From the NCBI GenBank assembly GCA_014529385.2, contig CM043944.1, forward strand, positions 45,390,268 through 45,454,267: a stretch of DNA of 64,000 nucleotides. The letters are read 5' to 3'. The DNA comes from Adiantum capillus-veneris (lineage: Eukaryota; Streptophyta; Polypodiopsida; Polypodiales; Pteridaceae). The translations under genes were made by a program, and so were the position numbers. The notes under the pieces were generated by a model. It saw only the letters and a list, made by a program, of their open reading frames with translations. It did not search any database and was not told where the DNA came from. Below, piece by piece: positions 11,592-22,743 of this stretch (the stretch's first letter is position 1; each line of letters opens with the position of its first letter).

Positions 11592-11600
<9 letters not shown>
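11356..11600 (+). mobile_element. tRNA-derived SINE-like element
   Basis: TGCTAGCTCAGTTGGAAGA fits a pol III box A and GTGGTGGGTTCAACACC fits box B, 37 bases apart. GTCAA near 11357 can pair with TTGAC after the T-arm, so a tRNA-like head can be drawn, but the D-stem is mismatched. An unrelated ~150-base body follows, ending near a T/A-run at 11580-11590. This layout is typical of plant SINEs. A decayed tRNA gene is the alternative. Confidence 0.55.
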
Positions 11601-11625
<25 letters not shown>

Positions 11626-12570
11626 CAAGTTAGGAATCTTTGGTTTTCCTTTTGTTTGCTCTATTGTGTACATATCTGCTACGATTATGGAATTGCTTTT
11701 AATTAGGGAGAATCTTGAAAGATCCTCCCTTTGTGTCCAACGAGAAAAGAAAAAGGGTGTCAACGATCGTGTGAATAGGAAGTGGAAAGGGTGGCGATTG
11801 GCTACCATGTCTCTAAAAGGCTAAGGTCGTGAGTTAAATACGACTTGTTGCATGCCAATATTAGAGCAAAAAGCGGAGTGAGCCAACTTGAAACAAGATC
11901 TTGAAAGAATCATGTAATGAAAATAGAAAACAAGCGAGGTATGGGTATGGGTAGAGAGTTATGGTATCAACGTAATTGTAAGGAAAGGGGGTTAAACAAG
12001 GAAGCGAAGTTACATATTACAAAGCACTATCCCATATGATCTAGGGGTAAATAAGGGGATTTGGTGCACATAGGTGACATCTTGTTATAGCTAGGTACCA
12101 ATGAATTCACCTCAAACAGGAGTACTCCAATGCTATCGACACATCCAAAAACATCGGCATGGTCGTTCTCAACTTGAACACCATCAAAATACACAAAAGC
12201 ATTATAAAATACAATGTGTTTAATCTCATCTCATAAAAGAAACTACATGGTGACTGTCTTTTTGTGTAATGTGCTTTTAGGACCACATGTAACCAAGAAA
12301 TTTGTTGGTTTGAACTTATTAGCCACCTAGGTCTTTGGAGCCGTTGAAGCTGCATGCATGGCTCATGTATGCATCTACAGGATTCTTGTTGCCATTGGGT
12401 ATCTTGGTCGCACGCTTCATGAGGATAGCCCGTAAGGATAGCCTCCGATCCTCCAAGGCCCTCCAACTTCTCTACTACTTCCATCTTGGCCTCCAGGTAC
12501 TTTTTCTCTAGCATAATTTTTTGTGTCAAAAGATCAAGAATAAACATGTTGAAGCATCATTGACTAAAAT
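11601..12570. other. Unassigned stretch
   Basis: A long minus-strand reading frame spans 12107-12547 (146 codons) but shows no recognised domain. It includes a run of Leu/Met-rich residues and may be chance or decayed mobile-element sequence. Confidence 0.35.
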
Positions 12571-12585
12571 GAAATTTTGTTACAA

Positions 12586-12586
<1 letters not shown>

Positions 12587-12628
<42 letters not shown>
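12587..12628. repeat. (CA)n microsatellite
   Basis: Pure CA dinucleotides, followed by an alternating purine/pyrimidine stretch (GTGCATGCATACATGCATG). Confidence 0.9.
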
Positions 12629-12631
<3 letters not shown>

Positions 12632-12954
12632 ATGCATACATGCATGTTTTCCAAAGATATGTCTAAGCACAAAAAGAAGCAAGAGAGAGTACAAGAGATT
12701 GTCTATGGAACAAAAGTGGAGGGAGAATTCCACTTTGAGCGTGCACTTGTGTGTGTGTGTCCATTTATATATCTCTACTCACAAAACTATTATCAAAGTC
12801 GATAGAGTGGGATACATTGATTGGTAGGCTAGTTTGGACTACTACTTGTATGTGTGTGTGCACGGGTTCACGTAGTGCATGAGTCACAAGAAGATTCAAA
12901 AATATTCTCATGTAGGAAAATAGAGTCTTTTTCAATGTTTTTCATACAATGCAT

Positions 12955-13041
12955 AACATCATGAGCTTCTGCTCGAGAGGCACCACATACCTAGCTAGGT
13001 ACTAGGTATGCGGTGCCTCCCTCACAGAAACTCATGATGTT
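12955..13041. ncRNA. miRNA-precursor-like foldback (40-bp arms, 7-base loop)
   Basis: The 87 bases form a hairpin with two 40-base arms and a CTAGGTA loop. By eye 34 of 40 positions pair. The outer AACATCATGAG pairs fully, AGGCACC and CATACCTAG pair, and the mismatches cluster in one small internal bulge. Size, bulge pattern and position a few hundred bases before exons of the b561 gene fit an intronic plant miRNA or a small foldback MITE. I do not recognise a known miRNA seed. Strand of expression is unknown. Confidence 0.45.
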
Positions 13042-13311
13042 GAGGTAAGACACAATGTGAGAATTATTGTGAGAATTTGTCCAAAACTTCTTGTGAGTGT
13101 GTTAAAAGAGAGCGCGGCAAGTTTCTGTCTACACTATGAAACACCCACTCCAAAGCACAAGGTTCCATGCAGCGTTAGATGTTTAAAAACAGGACAGGTT
13201 AATAAACACACAAATCATAGCTCATTATTTGGACTCTAAACTTGCTAAACTGGTCTTTCAAGAAATTTGGCAAACCTAGCAATGAATTTACCTTGCCTTG
13301 ACTTTATGTAG

Positions 13312-13367
13312 GAAAATTACTTACTTTCCAAAACATAGAGGTTTTCAAGTTCTTCATGCTTCAAAAT
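13312..13367 (+). CDS. Candidate upstream exon of the cytochrome b561-domain gene
   Basis: After an acceptor TTTATGTAG, the frame reads KITYFPKHRGFQVLHAS. This resembles the region before the first heme-linked helix in b561 proteins (a short loop, then a phenylalanine-rich segment and an LH motif). The phase fits the next exon only if the donor is GC at 13368-13369, a rare non-canonical donor. The exon is therefore tentative. Confidence 0.35.
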
Positions 13368-13534
13368 GCTATTTTGTATACTTTATGGGGGAAAAAATTT
13401 TGCTTCTCTGTTTTCTTTTAATTCCAAATCTTGTTAATCACCAAACCAGCCCTATGTCCAAGAACATGCCTTTACTCTATATTGTTAGTAGTCTCATGAT
13501 TAAAGAAATTGGTTTCTTTCCTTTTAGACTGCAG

Positions 13535-14740
13535 GTATTGCTGTGCTAACGGGCGGAGCAGTCTATTCATTCAAGACGTGGGGATTTAACTTGAGTCATA
13601 CCCATCAAAAGCTTGGGTTTAGCTTATGGATCATCATGTGGATTCAACCTGTTATTGGATTCCTGAGACCAAACCAGTAAGTTATCAATAAAACCATAGA
13701 AGGAAAAGACAATGTTAAATTAATCACATGATCACTAAGAAACTGGCTATACCTTTTGATGAATATGAGAGAATCAAATACATTTTTTTATTACAATATT
13801 TATAATTTTATGTTTTGATCCAATGGATAGTAGAGAGGACAAGGTACAAAAAAAAAAAAAATCTTGTATGGTCCTAATCCTTTAATGATTATGAAAGCAA
13901 GTAATAAATTTTTTTGGTTTTTATAACAAAAATAGTCAAGAATTTTTTTTGCATGATATAAATTCATCACCAGTATTTTTTCATGATGTGTATCTATAAT
14001 CTACAAAACCTTCACTTTTCAATTCAGCTCAGGGGGTGCACTATATACTATATAATCATGTTAATGTATAACGTGAGTTCAAAAGGAAGGGTTTTAAAAT
14101 GCAAAATTTTTAGACAAATTAACAGAGATACATTAAAATAAGAGATTTATATTCAATTTTGAAAAAAATCCAAAAATAAGGGGTTTTTTAATACCCCACG
14201 AATGCACGTTACATGGGGGGGTACTGAAAGGTGGACCCCCCGAGCTTCAAAGTGGCAAGTAGAGAATTATATTAAAAAAATTGACAGCACAAATTGATCC
14301 TGTGGTTCTTTAGCTACTCTAAAATTAGTGTACATTTCTAAGCTGATGTAGTACTCGATAGATACAAACAGTCAATGGTTTAACATTCTCTATTCCATGC
14401 ATGCAGTGGTGTGAAGGGAAGGCCAGTTTGGTATGGAATACATTGGTTGTTAGGTACTGGATCAATCATCCTGTGTATTATCAACTTATACATCGGCATC
14501 GAGATATGGGAGCATGTCACCAAGAGTAGCATTCGCAATTTAAACATTGCTTTTTCAGTACAAGTGGCACTAATGACATTTGTATACATGATGCAAGATC
14601 GATGGGACTACTTGGTAGACCAAGGTCGTGGTCTTACCAAGCCCATAGCTCCTCCTCCATCAACCACATTAACCCCTATCTCTTATTCCATGGTTCCCAC
14701 TTCCATGGAGTACCAAATGCGCCATTATTTTCCTGCCTAA
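13535..14740 (+). CDS. Cytochrome b561-domain protein, last two exons
   Basis: Exon 13535-13676 (acceptor CTGCAG, donor GTAAGTT) encodes IAVLTGGAVYSF and SHTHQKLGFSLWIIMW..IGFLRPN. Exon 14407-14740 (acceptor TGCATGCAG) continues in phase with GVKGRPVWYGIHWLLGTG, two further hydrophobic helices and FVYMMQDRW, ending at TAA. The HQKLG and HWLLG histidines match heme ligands of b561 transmembrane electron-transfer proteins, and RPN..GVKGRxxW is typical of plant DOMON-b561 proteins. These use ascorbate-derived electrons across the plasma membrane or endomembranes. Four helices are expected in the core and three are visible here. No DOMON exon was found. Frame and splice signals are intact, so it may be functional. 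The intron holds a MITE. Confidence 0.85.
14028..14244 (-). mobile_element. MITE with CTC(A/G)GGGGG termini, in the b561 intron
   Basis: The ends read CTCAGGGGGTGCACTAT and ATAG..GTGGACCCCCCGAG, an inverted repeat of about 14 bases. Read in reverse, the body aligns closely with the MITE at 19597-19840 (shared TTTTTTTCAAAATTGAA, TTATTTTAATGTATCTCTGT, GAACTCACGTTATACAT). It has no coding capacity. A clean target duplication is not visible for this copy. Confidence 0.8.
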
Positions 14741-14908
14741 CTTTCCATTCGTTTCCCCAACTTTTATGACACTCTAGGGAGCTTGTAACTTGTGCCCCCT
14801 TTTTAACCTTCGTTATTAAACGAGAATGAGGATTAAAGAGGAGGAGCACCAAAAGCCCAATCCAAATTTTTCCTTGTATCTAACAAGTCATCCAATGTAG
14901 TTCTAACC

Positions 14909-14914
14909 AATAAA
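14909..14914 (+). terminator. Poly(A) signal of the b561 gene
   Basis: AATAAA lies 169 bases after the stop codon. The intervening sequence is A/T-rich as expected for a plant 3' UTR. Confidence 0.5.
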
Positions 14915-15134
14915 GTGGATGTTATAATCGATTAGCATTGTATGCTCATGTTTGGCATCAAAAATCACAGAAGCTTCATCCAAATACTATATTAAGTAGT
15001 ACAACGGCGCCGCCTTCGGCTGTGCTATGTAGATTTTTTTCTTAGCTCCAATAGTGTATAATCGAGGCTTCGAGCTCCTGTACGTTATGTTGCATGATCG
15101 AGCCCCTGTATGTCCGCGTACCTATCATACATGT

Positions 15135-15137
<3 letters not shown>

Positions 15138-15189
<52 letters not shown>
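15138..15189. repeat. (TC)n-(CA)n compound microsatellite
   Basis: CT repeats pass directly into CA repeats ending at CACGCATGCG. Confidence 0.9.
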
Positions 15190-15191
<2 letters not shown>

Positions 15192-15239
15192 TGCGCACAC
15201 ACATACACCCCACCACCACCTGTTGAGCACTTGTCGATT

Positions 15240-15495
15240 GCTGACTATGGTTAGGCATAATGCCTAATCCTAGACACGGGGTAAGCCATTGGCATTCCAT
15301 AGGCAACATTGCGGATAGGAAGTTGGTGGAGGATTGTGCTACACTACGTTGACTAACGTACCAACTATCACAAATATCAGCATGCATCCTACTACCTTGG
15401 TACAAATCCTTCTTCTTAGCACAATCTTTAAGTGAGCTCACAAAAGAAATACTTAATTCTCTCTCTCTTACTACAGTCTGTCTCCTATCTTGTAT

Positions 15496-15577
<82 letters not shown>

Positions 15578-15644
15578 GTGTGAATCACCCACATTATCTA
15601 ACAACAGTCTTGCTCGCTCTCTAGACTATCTTGCTCTCCATTTT

Positions 15645-15732
<88 letters not shown>

Positions 15733-16060
15733 CCAGTGTCAAGGACATGTAGAACAACTAAAAGATCTTTCTCATAAATGCCCAAGATCCGTTCATCCAT
15801 ATTGAGCCTTCGACTCTCATATGCTATGGCATGCTTGAAGCAAGACTTCTCCAAGGCAATCATCACAAGCAGCACATTGGACCTCAAATGGCTTTGAGAA
15901 CCGAAAGCATAAGGACTGGTTGGGAGGTAAGCTTCTCTTTGATCTTGTCAAAAGCATTTTGCTCCTTAGCAGTCTATGAATACTTAACATTCTTCTTGGT
16001 TAAGTCATGTAATGGTCCTGCTATTTGAGAGAGAGGTATCATCTCCCATCCTACATGACT
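15240..16060 (-). mobile_element. Ty3/gypsy fragment (RT/RNase H), interrupted by TC arrays
   Basis: On the minus strand 15750-16060 encodes QIAGPLHDLTKK, YSWTAKEQNAFDKIKEKL and AYESRRLNMDERILGIYEKD. These match the end of RT and start of RNase H in the gypsy copy at 63730-64000. After two long TC arrays (15500-15574 and 15646-15730) the sequence 15240-15500 matches 16650-16910 in reverse complement. The fragment has stops and is non-functional. The arrays probably expanded after insertion. Confidence 0.8.
15500..15731. repeat. Two long (TC)n arrays
   Basis: Arrays at about 15500-15574 and 15646-15731 are separated by 70 bases that contain TCTTGCTCTC. Both interrupt the gypsy fragment. Confidence 0.9.
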
Positions 16061-16315
16061 CTCACCTCCTTGCTTCGCTCTAACGCTCACCTCAATGGCA
16101 ACTTGCAAATCAGAATCGCCATTAGTCTTAGCACGTGTCTGCTCTGTTTTGTAGCATGCGCTCAAGCTCTTGCTGAGTGACTTGCTCTGCCTACTGACGT
16201 TCATCCCCCTCCTGGTCCGAGAGACATGTCGCTTACTTTGCATGCTCAAATCCTCCCCTCATTTGATGGCGCTTTTGATTTTATTTTTATATAAGATACC
16301 CTCTAAAGAGAGACC

Positions 16316-16318
<3 letters not shown>

Positions 16319-16366
<48 letters not shown>
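16319..16366. repeat. (GA)n microsatellite
   Basis: Pure GA array between the two opposed gypsy fragments. Confidence 0.9.
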
Positions 16367-16371
<5 letters not shown>

Positions 16372-16592
16372 TTCAAACTGCAGAGCGAGCGAGACTGTTG
16401 TTAGGTAGTGTTGTGAATTTTGAAGTTGATGGCCACAACAGAGAAATGAAATGATATATGAACTTCAAGATTGAGGCCACAAAGATATATTAGCATCTTG
16501 AAGAGGCCAAAATGACCTATGAGAGACAAACTGGTGAATCTGATACCATGTTTGGATATAAAACATAGAAAATGAAGCTAGAAGTGCTACTA

Positions 16593-16595
<3 letters not shown>

Positions 16596-16653
<58 letters not shown>
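16596..16653. repeat. (GA)n microsatellite
   Basis: Pure GA array that abuts GATCACACAAGATAGGAGAC. This is the mirror image of the TC array next to GTCTCCTATCTTGTATGATC at 15479-15498. Confidence 0.9.
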
Positions 16654-16655
<2 letters not shown>

Positions 16656-18720
16656 ACACAAGATAGGAGACACATTGCACTAATAGAGAGAGAGAGAATA
16701 AGTCTTTCTTTTGTTAAAGATTGTGCTAAGAAAAAGGAATTTTTATCAAGGCAGTAGGATGCATGCTGATATTCGAAAGTTGGTTACTTGAAAAGAACAC
16801 CTACCTACGCAACACATTAGTCAGCATGTACGTCAAATGCAGTGGAATCCTAAATGAGCTTTCTATCCGTAATGTTGCCTATGGAGTGCATTGATTGCAA
16901 GTTATGTCCAACAGAGTCAGGGTCAGGAAGGTCTCGGATGTTTTTAGTGGATACAAAGAGAGGGCATTTCTCTAAATTCAACCACATACACTTGCACCTT
17001 GAAGGCATACTGCATTGCAGAAGGAACTCCATTTATTCTACGAACCGACCACCAAATCTCAAGTACTTCATGACGCAAACCAAGCTTTCCGACAAACAAA
17101 TGAGGTGGGCAAATTTTCTTTCGCAATTTAATTTTCATATTTCTCACATTGTTGATAAGCACAATCAAGTGATCGATGCAATTTCATGACTACCAAAAGT
17201 TAATGCAGTATCTATAGCAACTCACAGTGATATATCTTCTATGATAGATGAGTATGCTATTGACCCTGACTTTAAAGACATAATGTCAGCCCTTACTTTG
17301 AGGAAGAAAGAGGAACCATTCACCTTGCAGGATGGTTATCTTCTCCACGGAAATAGGCTATGTGTTACCCACTCTTTTCGTGGAGAAAGTTATGTATGAA
17401 TCCCATGCTCCTCCCTATGTGGGGCATAGAGGCATTCAACCTACTCTTCGAGGAGTAGAGACGTACTTCTATTGGCCTACCATGAAAGTGGACATACAAG
17501 AGTATGTTTCAAAATGTGTGGTATGCCAAAAGACCAAGTATGATAGAGGGAAGCAACCAGGATTACTCCAGCCATTGCCTATTCCAAATTCACCATGGGA
17601 GAGTATATCCATGGATTTTATTTTTGGATTACCCAAGTCTATCCATGGGAATACGGGAATATGGACGATAGTTGATAGGTTTAGCAAGCAAGCACACATT
17701 ATTCCCGTCAAAAAGACTATTAAGGCACACAAAATGGCAACTCTCTTCATATCACAAATTTTCAAACACCATGGATTTCCAATGTCCATCGTGTCAGATA
17801 GAGATCCTAGAATGACCAATAATTTTTGGAAAGATCTCTTTGAAAATCAAGGTACAAGATTGAATTTCTCGCCGGCCTATCACCTACAAACGGATGGCCA
17901 AAGTGAGATAGCTAATCTTACGATACTCGATCTACTAAAGACTTATGTTACAGAAGTAGATCAACGCTCACAATGGAAAAATCATTTACCTCTTGCACAA
18001 TATGCGTACAATAATAATGTGCATACTTCTATGGGAAAATCACCTTTTGAAATCATTGAGGGAAGACCAAAAAGTCCCTTGCTACTTAAAGTACATGGGA
18101 AGATCTTCATTGTCGATGAGTATAGCTGTGACCTACAAGAATCTTTTCAAAAGATTAAGTAGGTTATATCCATCTCTCAACAAAGGCAAAAAGTTGTTGC
18201 TAACAAGCACAGAAGGGCCTTAATGTTTAAAGAAAATGATCGTGTCTTACTTAAGTTTTCCAAGGCTTGATTGAGGCGGCAAACGACAGGCAAAAATCAT
18301 ACGCGCCATCAAAAGTATTATGGTAAACTAGCAAAAAGATACTATGGTCCTTTTCAAATCTTGAAGCCAATCAATGAGATGGCTTATCAACTCAAGTTGC
18401 CCAACCATTGGCTCATACACATTGCTTTTCATGTGAGCCTACTTAAGCCCTACAAAGGAGAGCCACCAAGTGAACCAATTATTGAAGACCCTCCCGAAAT
18501 CAAAGACCAAGAAGAGGTGCTACAAAACGAAGCTATCCTTCGGCATGAAGACAAGGTACTACGACATGATAAGATTTCCTGACGGTATCTTATTAAGTTC
18601 AAAAATTATCCTTTTGAAGATGCTAGATGGATGCAAGGAATACAGCTTAAGGACAATATGAACCTTGTTAATGCTTACAATGCTACAGTGGAGTAAGAAA
18701 ATGTACAAATTTCTTTTGAA
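16654..18720 (+). mobile_element. Ty3/gypsy pol fragment: RNase H, integrase, chromodomain-like end
   Basis: The order is typical of chromovirus-type gypsy elements. RNase H tail: LKYFMTQTKLSDKQMRWANFL near 17060. Integrase zinc finger: H..H then CVVCQ near 17400-17530. Integrase core: MDFIFGLP (first Asp), VSDRDPRM (second Asp) and DGQSE (Glu region), 17610-17910. C-terminal region: [18 protein letters not shown] and HVSLLKPY near 18345-18450. Last comes a decayed chromodomain-like piece, YPFEDARWMQG, near 18607-18640. The 276-codon integrase frame is the longest open stretch. Stops and frameshifts at about 17190, 17395, 18160 and 18270 break the polyprotein. The 5' portion (gag, protease, RT) is missing. 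Confidence 0.9.
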
Positions 18721-19478
18721 TGACCAATGTTTTTGTCTTATAAGACTATTTCTCTTTTTATTGTGCACAAATTTAGGTTGTATACATACTTGAATCATGT
18801 TTGTGATGACGACGTCTCTCAAACACCAAGTAGAATTTGTCACTCTACTTGGGAGAATGAAATGGACTAAAGAGCAAACATGTTTGCGGCAACTATGTCT
18901 CCCAAGCACCAAATGGATTAGTTATTCATCTTGGAAGGATGTCCTAAGGTTAAAAGGGATCCTCTACCCGCTAAGAAACATTGATTAATGACTAAGGCTT
19001 TATCTCTTCTACCTCATTAGTCAAGGACGACTATGATTTCAAGAGAGAGGTAATGTCATAAAATCTAATATCTAACCAACCCAAATGATTTTCTCATATT
19101 AAACTGATCATTTAATGTGGGAGAATAAACGGGAACAAGGGTTAGAATATAGACATGTGCTTACGGGTCTATCTCAACAGGGGACCAAAGGTAAAGGGGT
19201 CCAAATGAGAGGTGATTTGTCAAAGAGCAAGGCTAGCCAATGGAGATTAAAGACCTTAGGGTTAGCTTCATTGAAGACCTCCAAAGGTTAGTGTTAAAAG
19301 TCCTTTGACCTTAGGTAATCTAGGGATGTGCTTGAGGTGGGAACCTAGACCAAGCTTGTCGTGCTTGTTCACTAAGGTGCTTGAGGTGCTTGTCGTGCTT
19401 GATGGCTAAGGTACTTGAAGTGTTTGTCATTCTTGCCGAATAGGGGGATTGAGATGCTTGTGGGAGCACTACCCAAGC
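18721..19478. other. Possible gypsy 3' end and low-order repeats
   Basis: GAGAGAGGTAATGTCATAAAA near 19040-19060 looks like a polypurine tract followed by a TG-starting LTR, but no LTR partner is in the window. From 19325 to 19510 the words CTTGAGGTGCTTGTCGTGCTTG and ACTAAGGT recur irregularly. No gene was found. Confidence 0.35.
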
Positions 19479-20676
19479 TTGAGGTGCTTTGTCATGCTTG
19501 CTGACTAAGGTTCTTGAGGGTAAAGTGTTTAAAAAGTCAAATCTATTCCCTACTCAAGAGGCGGCGAGCCCTAAAGCTAGGGGGATGAGAGAGAACCTCA
19601 GGGGATTCACCATTCAGTAATCCCTATATAATGTGCGTTCATGGGTATTGAAAAGCCCCTCTTTTAAAATCTCTGAATGAATAAAATGACCCCTTATTTT
19701 AGGATTTTTTTCAAAATTGAAAATAAAAACCTCTTATTTTAATGTATCTCTGTTAAATTGCCTTAAAAATTTGCAATTTAAAACCCCTCCTTTCGAACTC
19801 ACGTTATACATAAACATTATTACATAGTGCACCCCCCGAGGAGAGAACACACACACACACACACAAGGTAAGCACAAGCCTCAAGAGGCAGCAAGGACAC
19901 ATGTCAAGCCCCTACCCATGTTGCCCTCATGGTGTGCCTAAAGCCTATTGGTTGGCCTCCCAAGGGGTGCAATGATATTTTAGTTAATTTAATTAATTTT
20001 TTAGCATTTATCAAGTCCTCTCTCTCAAAGGGGAAAAGGGGACACTTGTCCCAAGGGTACCCTTGTTGCTTGTATGTCTCTTGCATGTGATTGGCTAGGC
20101 CTGGAAGGGTCCAATGAACTTCAAGCATGACTACAAGGGGGGGGGGGGGGGGGTTCAACCAAAGCAAGAAGGAGGCTAGCTTCGGGGGAATACTTTCCCA
20201 CACACACTCTCACTGTGTGAAGTGCAAAGTGCAAGAGCTCCATATCCTTCTCCAAGCTAGTAGAGAAGTTGAGATCCTACACTAACACTCTTGGCTATGG
20301 AATGCAAATCCAACCAAGAGTCATACTTCAATGCTTAGCTTTCCATCTTCATTACTATGATAGCAAGAAGAGTGATGATAAGTGAGGAACAACTTCTATT
20401 TCCTATGGAATGTTTCTTCCTCTTCCCTACCCTCATTCCCCGCTAGCTCTCTCCACCTTCGAAGGTGTTTGAGGCCTTGGGACTGAGGCTTGGGATAGTT
20501 AATGCTTTTTACAAAGTTTATGTTATTCACGTGATGAATGAATATTTCCATCTTCATTGCATCACCTAGGTCACAAGGAACACAAAGATTGTATTGTACC
20601 AAGTCTCTCTTAATGGGAGAATCTATAATATAAATGCATATTGTAGGGGGGACCGGCTCCACATAAATCCGGCTTG
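19479..20676. repeat. ~0.95-kb repeat, tandem unit 1 (plus MITE)
   Basis: Shares CTTGAGGTGCTTTGTCATG..GGCGAGCCCTAAAGC..GGGGACCGGCTCCACATAAATCCGG with unit 2 (20677-21625) in the same order and orientation. Without the MITE the period is about 0.95 kb. A more diverged copy is at 41210-42290. It contains no protein-like frame. It may be an LTR or a non-autonomous element, but no PBS or TG..CA ends were confirmed. Confidence 0.8.
19597..19840 (+). mobile_element. MITE with 8-bp target duplication GAGAGAAC
   Basis: The element starts CTCAGGGGATTCAC and ends GTGCACCCCCCGAG. GAGAGAAC flanks it on both sides (19589-19596 and 19841-19848). The uninterrupted paralogous sites at 20785-20792 and 41247-41254 have one copy of this octamer region, so the insertion and its duplication are confirmed inside the window. 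An 8-bp duplication and C-AGGG termini fit a hAT-type non-autonomous element. A second copy lies at 14028-14244. Confidence 0.88.
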
Positions 20677-21625
20677 AGGTGCTTTGTCATGTTTGCTGAC
20701 TAAGGTACTTGAGGGTAAGGTGTTCAAAAAGTCAAATCCAATCCCTACTCAAGAGGGGGCGAGCCCTAAAGCTAGGGGGATGAGAGAGAACACACACACA
20801 CACACACAAGGAAAGCCCAAGCCTCAAGAGGCAATAAGGACACATTTCAAGCCCCTACCCATGTTGCCCTCATGGTGTGCCTAAAGCCTATTGGTTGGCC
20901 TCCCAAGGGGTCCAATGATAAATTGGTTAATTTAATTAATTGTTTTTGCATTTATCAAGTCCTCTCTCTCAAAGGGGCAAGGGGGCACTTGTCCCAAGGC
21001 TAGCCTTGTTGCTTGATATGCCTCTTGCATATGATTGGCTAGGCCTAGAAGCGTCCAATGAGCTTCAAGCATGAGCTACAAGGGCAGGTCGACCAAAGCA
21101 AGAAGGGGGCTACTAGCTTGGGGCGTATACTCTCCCACACACTCTCATTGTGTGAAGTGCAAAGTGCAAGAGCTCCATCTCCTTCTCCAAGCTAGTAGAG
21201 AAGTTGAGAGCCTACACCAACACTCTTGGCTATGGAATGCAAATCCAACCAAGAGCCATGCTTCAATGCTTAAGCTTGCCATCTTCATTACTATGCTATT
21301 ATGTATGCTAGCAAGAAGAGTGGTGATAAGTGAGGAACTACTTCTTTCTCCTATGGAATGTTTCTTCTTCCTCTTCCCTACCCTCATTCCCCGCTAGCTC
21401 TCTCCGCCTTCGAAGGTGTTTGAGGCCTTGGGACTGAGGCTTGGGATAGTTAAATGATTTTTACAAAGTTTATGTTATGGGTGATGCATGAAGCTTTCCA
21501 TATTCATTGCATCACTTAGGTCACAAGGAGCACAAAGATTTTATTGTACCAAGTCTCTCTTAATGGGAGAATCTATAATACAAATGGCTATTGGAGGGGG
21601 GACGGCTCCACATAAATCCGGTCCT
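20677..21625. repeat. ~0.95-kb repeat, tandem unit 2
   Basis: Direct repeat of unit 1. It has the short (CA)n after GAGAGAA and the same end, GGACGGCTCCACATAAATCCGG. It lacks the MITE. Alignment by eye is continuous over the whole unit. Confidence 0.8.
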
Positions 21626-22460
21626 CAACTTTGTCAAGTTCTTTAAACTCTCTCTCTCTTGCAAAAGTATTGTTCATGCCAAGTTAATTAAGTACTATGT
21701 TTATGTTTCTACCATCAATTAAGTCCACCTTCTATGCTCTCAAAGTAGTCTCACAAAAATGTTCTATTTAATTCTCTTAACTCCACTATTCTCAAAGTTC
21801 ATAGGCCATTTCCATTACATGGTAGAGCACTGGCGCATGGGCACTTAGGAACTGAGTTCAATGTCGCGTGATCTCCATGTTTACCATCATTTTGGTCAAC
21901 TAGCAGTAGCCCGTTATGGGTGATTGGAGACTAGCTGGAGTGCGATTGCCACAATCGCAAGCACCCAAAATCTAACCAACATCGGCAGCAGGTAGAGAGA
22001 GAAAGTGGAAAGGTGCAGGCAGGAGATAGAGAGCAAGCAATGACTGGGAGTAGGCAGGCATTTTGTGACTATGACTAAATAGGCATAGTTGGTGTACGAA
22101 GCCAGTAAGAAACTGTGGAAATTTTCCATGAGTCAGACATTGTCGGTTGATCTACGAAAAACTAGGCCTCGCATGACCATAGCCTAAGAGGAGAGATTTT
22201 AATGGTGCACTCTTATGCATGGAGAGAGGAAGATGTGGCACAAATTCTATTTCTGACACAATGTAGCGATTTCAACCTTGCTTTTAAAGAAAGCATCTCC
22301 CTACATTCTGTCTAATAAAGTATTAAAAATGATTGGTCCCCTCCTACTTTCTATACTATTAATAAAGCGGGGAGAAAATCCGGCCCCTCCCTTGGCCACG
22401 TGGCAACACTTGCTTGCTCCAACAAGTGTGTCATGCAACCTGGTGACACAAGCACTCAGC

Positions 22461-22499
<39 letters not shown>

Positions 22500-22743
22500 G
22501 TGAAGGCTGCTGGCCAAACTAGTATCCATCATCCTTGTGTCCTTTGCTTATCAATCCTTATATCAAATTCCTTCAAAGTAGTAGAGCTCTGAAATTTTGT
22601 GGCGAGTGTGAATTAGGTAGAATCCTTAGAGATACCTTTGAATTGGTTTTGGAGAAGGGCAAGGCTAACCAAAGGGAAAGAGGAGGACAATCCAAGTGGT
22701 AGGCTTAGATATGGAGTGCATGGAAAAAAGTTTTTTTCCATTT
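21626..22743. other. Flank of the nested insertion; no gene recognised
   Basis: A tRNA-like pair lies near 21820-21875 (TGGTAGAGCACTGG then CTGAGTTCAATG), possibly a decayed tRNA or SINE head. A (GA)n array is at 22464-22492. The sequence up to 22743 is the original left flank of the LINE and continues at 40531. Confidence 0.4.

Noticed and set aside
18559-18912. 117-codon minus-strand frame near the gypsy end
   Set aside because: Antisense to the decayed chromodomain-like end of the gypsy element; no domain.
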